Shown here in pieces: positions 7,201-10,414 of a stretch of 10,414 bases of DNA. The stretch lies in the NCBI GenBank assembly GCA_036939975.1, contig JALLPB010001290.1, positions 1-10,414 on the forward strand, given 5' to 3'. The translations under genes and the position numbers were made by a program. Position 1 is the stretch's first letter. Each line of letters opens with the position of its first letter. This stretch comes from Cyclostephanos tholiformis. Lineage: Eukaryota; Bacillariophyta; Thalassiosirophyceae; Thalassiosirales; Thalassiosiraceae. The notes beneath the pieces were generated by a model. It ran no database searches. It was not told the DNA's origin and worked only from the letters and a program-made list of their open reading frames with translations.

Positions 7201-9465
7201 GTGACCTTGCATTTATGGAAATGGCAACAAAAAATAAGTGAGTTCTGATATTACAAGCAACGACAGCTTGAATCGAGCACCACAACTCACCAGGACACAG
7301 CATTCAGACCATCTCTCAACTTGGAGATATCTTGTTGAAGCCTCAAATCTACCGGCAGGAGTTCAGCATCATCGTTGTCAGCAAGCTGTGGCGTCGTCAA
7401 CATGCGAAGTGCTGTGACAAAAAGATGAGTAAGAAGAGGGGGTAGAGATTTAGCTGCCTTGGCGTTTCCATTCAGCACTTCATCTAGCGCGTAGAGCAAC
7501 GTCTTGAAAGAAAAACGAGGAACTGGATTCTCCATGTCAGTTAGACCCACATCGCCGCAAAAAAAGTGAAAAACATGAATTGAATCTGTAATCAGTCCGC
7601 GATCATAACCACCACCCAGCAATGACCCATTCCCGGACGATGATGCATTAGCAGCTGTGACAAGAAATTTTTTCGGAGCGTTTGAACGTAGGTGAGGTGG
7701 AATTATGCAAGTTAGTGTGTGGGGTAATGCTGGGCGCTTTGAGACATGCGCCGGAGGCTTGACTCCCCATTCTTTATCCTCCTTGTGGAGGCGAATGTCC
7801 TCAATGGGGAATCGGCGTTTTCTTAATTGCTGCTCTATGTATTTCTTACGAGCCTCGGCCTCCTCCTTGAGTTGCATCTTTCGTTTCGCCTCTTCTAACT
7901 CCTCTGGCGTCTGTATTTCCACCGCGGTTGAAAAGAAATGGTATAATTTGGTGAGGAATAAAGAGGAATTCCTCACAATCATAAAAAAAATCTCAAATAC
8001 GTCAAATTCGATACAAGGCGCACCAGTTCATTTTCCGTCTTCTTCTTTTTTTTCTCATTTTCAGCTTCCATCTTTGCTGATTCCTCCATCTTTTGTTGTT
8101 TTAGCTTATCAAGATCCTTCTGACGTTGCTTCTCGGCTTTCTTTTTTGCCAACTCAAGCGACCTGGCTGCATCGCGTTGTTTCTTCATCCACTGGTAAAT
8201 TCGATCATAAAGTTTATGGTCATCAATTAGTACAGCAGTTCAACTTTGAATGAACATCAAGTGGCGCAACTTCTTACCTCGCTATTGATCTTGTAGCTTC
8301 CCTTAACCTTCGCGAAGCGGCCGTCTTTCATGCCTTGCTTGATGGACAACTGCAGTCTACTCTTGAACACATTCGGCGGAGTGGATTTTGCGTGTTCGTT
8401 ATTTGCCAAAATCCACTTGCTAATAGCAGGTGCTGATGACCCAGTGCGGTCTTTCAGAGTAACAATTGCATCGTGAACCATTTCAATGTAGGTAGGTTTG
8501 CCAGACCTCTTGCGCGAGGTCGGGGGACTTGTTGATGTACTCGGCTTGGGACTTTTCTTTGATGACCTATTGCCTTCAGAATGCGCATCATCAGTCTTTA
8601 GTGGCGTCGAGTTCTTGGTGGTAGGAGGTGTTTTCTTTGCTGAACTATCATTCGAATCATCATCCAAATCTTTGACTTCAATGCAATCGCGAGCAGCTAT
8701 AGGAGATGTTGAAAAAATTCCGAAATATGGCTTCGAACTCTTCGCTGCTGGAATTTTGCAACCAGAACTCACATCTTTTGCCTCAAGAGAAGTGGTTTTT
8801 TTCGCTTTTGCCGGAGTTGGCTTCTTAGTGGACAAGGACTTTTCAGCACATGCCACAGATTCGATAATGGCGGGCGTTACACTCTCCCTGGAGCCGATCT
8901 GTAAATCGACATCAGCCTTTTTGTCCTTGGGCATTTCCTTAACTTGTTTCTTCTCCAGCGCGATGGCTGCCCAATGAATGACACGATTTATTGGTGAGAA
9001 TGAATTACAAATCATAACCTATTCGTTATCGATGGAATGTATTTCAGCTTGCTTACCTCTGAGAGCGTCGGGTGGCTTAAAATTAAATTTAACACTTTTG
9101 AGCAGCCACAAGCGATTTTGGGTCAAGGGATTCGGCTCATCGGGGTGACTTTCACGTTTCCTGTAAAATTTCCTTTGGTGCTTTACAAAGTTCTGCATAC
9201 GCTTCTGCGTTTCCTCATCCAGAGAGGAGTAATCTATGGATCCATCATTCATTATGCAAGGCTTCAGTATGTTGAAGCTTTCGAGCCATCTTTTGTCGTG
9301 GGCTGCGCTTTGGGTGTTATCAGGCATGTTGTAACCATTTGAGCTTGTCGCCGCTGCGTCGACCACTGGGCTTGGGACAGTCGGAGCTCCTACCTGATCA
9401 AGATCGAGGGGTGCGTCGGCTGCATTGTCAGTTGACATTTCCCAATGCTGTTCATTTTTGTTCAT
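4264..9465 (-). CDS. multidomain chromatin protein: HA, H1/H5 winged helix, DDT, WHIM/WSD and PWWP (eight exons)
   Basis: This is a likely nuclear accessory subunit of an ISWI-type nucleosome remodeller. Exons, from the start: 9465-9057, 8966-8278, 8191-8015, 7910-7291, 7205-5597, 5521-5485, 5391-4454, 4374-4264. All introns are GT..AG, 75-104 bp, and phases agree at every junction, giving 1,529 residues. Order: HA domain (60-136), Lys/Ser/Pro-rich linker, H15 (291-366), basic coiled coil (367-425), DDT (about 530-600), WHIM1 (627-645), WSD motif (854-880), coiled coils (930-1020), acidic linker, PWWP (1408-1485). In known families DDT and WHIM contact ISWI, and PWWP binds methylated histone tails. 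No ATPase, PHD or bromodomain is present. Uncertain points: the third donor (GTATCG, or GTGCGC 9 nt upstream), the stopless fifth intron, and the last acceptor. A split into two genes, the second starting at ATG 8188, is possible but less likely. Confidence 0.85.
4478..4711 (-). other. PWWP domain, residues about 1408-1485
   Basis: KLVKARVEGYPWWPAHIC carries an intact PWWP core (residues 1427-1430) in the canonical position after the first strand. The usual aromatic-cage strands follow (YTLISSVGNEGMFMVSEKDVVEF) and then an acidic helix. PWWP domains are Tudor-like folds that bind DNA together with methylated histones, most often H3K36me2/3. Its position at the C-terminus, after WSD and coiled coils, is where animal BAZ proteins carry PHD and bromodomains. 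Confidence 0.9.
5522..5596 (-). other. 75-nt stopless intron (possible retained segment)
   Basis: The segment begins GTGAGA after CAAG and ends ACTCAG, with a pyrimidine-containing 3' part, so it looks like an intron. Its length is an exact multiple of three and it has no in-frame stop, so retaining it would insert 25 residues (hydrophobic, Ile/Leu-rich). If spliced, it leaves a 37-nt exon at 5485-5521. I favour splicing because the encoded residues do not resemble the charged, disordered flanks. Confidence 0.6.
6464..6541 (-). other. WSD (WHIM2/WHIM3-type, D-TOX E) motif, residues 854-880
   Basis: TEPIGFDRNFNAIYFFQHDP followed by LHVEE matches the signature R-x-x-PLG-x-DR-x-x-x-x-YW, here with F-F replacing the usual W-F, plus a short acidic end. 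In DDT proteins this motif follows WHIM1 and lines the nucleosomal-linker ruler surface with ISWI. Upstream, GYWKLQQQK..ADELMAILRTL (around residues 713-740) looks like the preceding helical WHIM part. Confidence 0.8.
7388..7592 (-). other. DDT domain, residues about 530-600, leading into WHIM1 at 627-645
   Basis: ITDSIHVFHFFCGDVGL, then FSFKTLLYALD and LPPLLTHLFVTALRML, match the three-helix DDT domain of BAZ/ACF1/WSTF and plant RLT proteins. About 27 residues later, spliced codons join LNAVSW to SQICFFYIDLM. This fits the WHIM1 pattern (L-N-x-x-[ST]-W-x-x-[IVL]-x-x-x-Y) and is the best support for the acceptor at 7206. DDT-WHIM1 is the ISWI-binding module in known complexes. Confidence 0.85.
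8278..8505 (-). other. linker-histone H1/H5 (H15) winged-helix domain, residues 291-366
   Basis: P-x-Y-x-EMV-x-DAI..LKDRTGSSAPAISKWI opens the domain, and LQLSIKQGMKDGRFAKVKGSYKI closes it. These follow the globular H1/H5 pattern: helix 1, the GSS turn, the AI-x-K-[YW]-I helix, a basic third helix, and the V-KG-[ST]-[FY] wing. It binds nucleosomal or linker DNA in known proteins. The preceding region is rich in Lys, Ser, Thr and Pro, like histone tails, with likely nuclear localisation signals (SRKRSGKP). Confidence 0.88.
9057..9288 (-). other. helicase-associated (HA)-type domain, residues 60-136 of the chromatin protein
   Basis: The pattern W60-x-x-S-F-x-x-L...DGSID...VKHQRKFYR...N-x-LT-x-x-R-x-x-LL-x-S-V-x-F-x-F matches HA repeats (PF03457-type): an opening Trp, a central Q-R-x-x-Y core, and an R-x-x-x-L followed by an aromatic-ending turn. 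HA repeats are small helical bundles, thought to bind nucleic acid and numerous in diatom proteins. This assignment is by pattern only and is the least certain of the domains in this protein. Confidence 0.6.
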
Positions 9466-10205
9466 TACATCGTACAGGGTTAGGAGAAACGGAATAACAA
9501 GTAAATTGGGTTAGGAGGAGGAGGAATCAAATGCATGGACAAGCACTTGTTGCCGTGGTAGAATTGCATGCAATCCAAAAAAATGACGGTATCGCGTTAA
9601 GCAAATGCACCTCCGGGTTGGCGGCGCTTAGTCCAGCGTCTGTCCTCTGCGAATGAGTACCATACAAATAATACAAGCCGCGTGGCTGAGGTCAGCAATA
9701 CACGGATAGCCCATCGCAATCGAAGGAATAGCTTGAAGCCAAGTGCCCATATTTGATATTATTTGGCGGCGTTGGTGAGGGGATGGGGGGGGGGGGGGGA
9801 GGATACACCCACTGCAGCTGCCGCCGACATAGGTAAGTAGGTGTCTCATTGGCTGTTAGGTACGGATAAACTCCAAGCACTTCGGCAGAACGCCATGCAA
9901 GCTCCATGCGCTTTGGATGTGGAGGTCATTCGCCAGTGACAAACCGACCGACGCTCTCAACAGCTTTCCCAAATCAACGATACATACCTAGCGAGAAATG
10001 AATGGGTCCCTGAGGGGTGTTACTCGGAGTTGTTTGCTCTCTCGTTGCGTTTCCTCTTCCCCTAAACCGAAGTGTTGATCAGTTATGAATGAGGGTGCGA
10101 TGAGCAAAAAAAATGCCACTCCCGCCCAAAAAGACGATGCATGTTCGTTTGCCACAAAGCAAAAAAAAAGCACCGCGCCAAGAAACTCGGCGAGAAACTA
10201 GCGAC
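9466..10205. other. non-coding upstream flank of the chromatin gene
   Basis: This region should contain the promoter and 5' UTR of the minus-strand chromatin gene. Several short open frames exist on both strands (for example minus 9692-9907, driven by the poly-C strand of the G tract), but none has a recognisable domain or natural composition. A 38-codon Lys-rich + strand frame at 10085-10201 is too short to call. A 15-base G run lies at 9785-9799. I found no tRNA, TATA box or other named element. Confidence 0.55.
9785..9799 (+). repeat. G15 homopolymer tract
   Basis: Fifteen consecutive G follow GAGGGGAT, about 320 bp upstream of the chromatin gene's start codon, on the strand opposite the gene. 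Such a tract can form G-quadruplex or triplex structures and is prone to length change and sequencing error. The exact length should be treated as approximate. Confidence 0.8.
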
Positions 10206-10275
10206 TCTCGTATCGTAATAATAATAAGTATTGTACTTAATCTCGTATCGTAATAATAATAAGTATTGTACTTAA
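10206..10275. repeat. perfect tandem duplication, 2 x 35 bp
   Basis: 10206-10240 and 10241-10275 are identical over all 35 bases, directly abutting. Each unit starts TCTCGTATCG, has an (ATA)n-like core and ends TTGTACTTAA. Complete identity points to a recent duplication. The unit is AT-rich and non-coding; no function is assigned. Confidence 0.9.
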
Positions 10276-10337
10276 CCGGTATACATACACGATCAACCAC
10301 GCCTGCACAATCAATCACTACTGGGTGGTTGCCGAAA

Positions 10338-10402
10338 TTGGTCCAGACGGTTTTTTCATGATTCCAGATTTGGTCCAGACTTGGTCCAGACTTGGTCCAG
10401 AT
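10338..10402. repeat. 11-bp direct repeats (TTGGTCCAGAC)
   Basis: TTGGTCCAGAC occurs at 10338-10348, then in tandem at 10370-10380 and 10381-10391, with a last copy at 10392-10402 that differs only in its final base. A shorter TTCCAGA-type copy lies at 10362-10368. The array is 13 bases from the window end, so its full context, for example a subterminal repeat of a mobile element or a minisatellite, is not visible. Confidence 0.85.
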
Positions 10403-10414
10403 CGAGGTACATGG

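Noticed and set aside
7705..8253. 182-codon + strand frame opposite the chromatin gene
   Set aside because: It is antisense to exons with clear coiled-coil and DDT-region coding on the minus strand, and has no domain of its own.
8498..8977. 159-codon + strand frame opposite the H15 exon
   Set aside because: It is the complement of the Lys/Ser/Pro-rich linker. Its hydrophobic look is a by-product of antisense reading.
9563..9574. 12-bp palindrome ATTGCATGCAAT
   Set aside because: Perfect 12-bp palindromes are expected two or three times by chance in a window this size, and nothing else marks this one.
9628..9907. Two overlapping minus-strand frames with poly-Pro
   Set aside because: The proline run is only the complement of the G15 tract. 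The two frames overlap each other and neither resembles a protein.
10085..10201. 38-codon Lys-rich + strand frame beginning MNEGAMSKKN
   Set aside because: Too short, its lysines come from A-runs, and there is no support from neighbours or domains.
1..10414. Search for tRNA, rRNA, CRISPR arrays and bacterial-type operons
   Set aside because: No cloverleaf, spaced-repeat array or conserved rRNA segment was seen. The spliced genes and plastid presequences show a eukaryotic nuclear region.

Overview
The window looks like nuclear DNA of a photosynthetic stramenopile, most likely a diatom. Four things point there. Two short-intron genes have N-termini ending in the 'AF' signal-peptide/transit-peptide junction of secondary red plastids (AAFTPS and EAFTSL). 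There is a vitamin E pathway prenyltransferase. A helicase-associated (HA) repeat, common in diatoms, is present. A decayed IS5/Harbinger-type DDE transposase matches a family I associate with diatom genomes. Introns are 73-129 bp with GT..AG ends. The species cannot be named from the sequence.

Layout. 1-1035 holds a dead DDE transposase on the + strand, with both catalytic Asp and the Glu still visible across two frames and a low-complexity block inside it. 1036-1689 is non-coding and carries a 16-bp perfect palindrome. 1690-2271 (-) is a two-exon gene for a small, probably plastid-targeted protein of unknown function. A 190-bp divergent promoter region with a 9-bp tandem repeat separates it from 2462-3884 (+), a two-exon homogentisate phytyltransferase (tocopherol synthesis). 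After a 379-bp convergent spacer, 4264-9465 (-) is one large eight-exon gene of about 1,529 codons. 9466-10414 is its upstream non-coding flank, with a G15 tract, a perfect 35-bp tandem duplication and an 11-bp repeat that runs to within a few bases of the window end.

The most interesting object is the large gene. By my splice model, in which all seven intron phases agree, it encodes an unusual chromatin protein: HA domain, linker-histone H1/H5 winged helix, basic coiled coil, DDT domain, WHIM1 motif, WSD/WHIM motif, coiled coils and a C-terminal PWWP domain. DDT/WHIM proteins are the accessory subunits that hold ISWI remodelling ATPases. PWWP domains read methylated histones, typically H3K36me. 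H15 domains bind nucleosomal or linker DNA. One polypeptide would therefore combine functions that yeast and animals spread over several subunits.

The two plastid-related genes are head to head and may share control. I see no functional link between them and the chromatin gene. No rRNA, tRNA, CRISPR array or intact mobile element was found.
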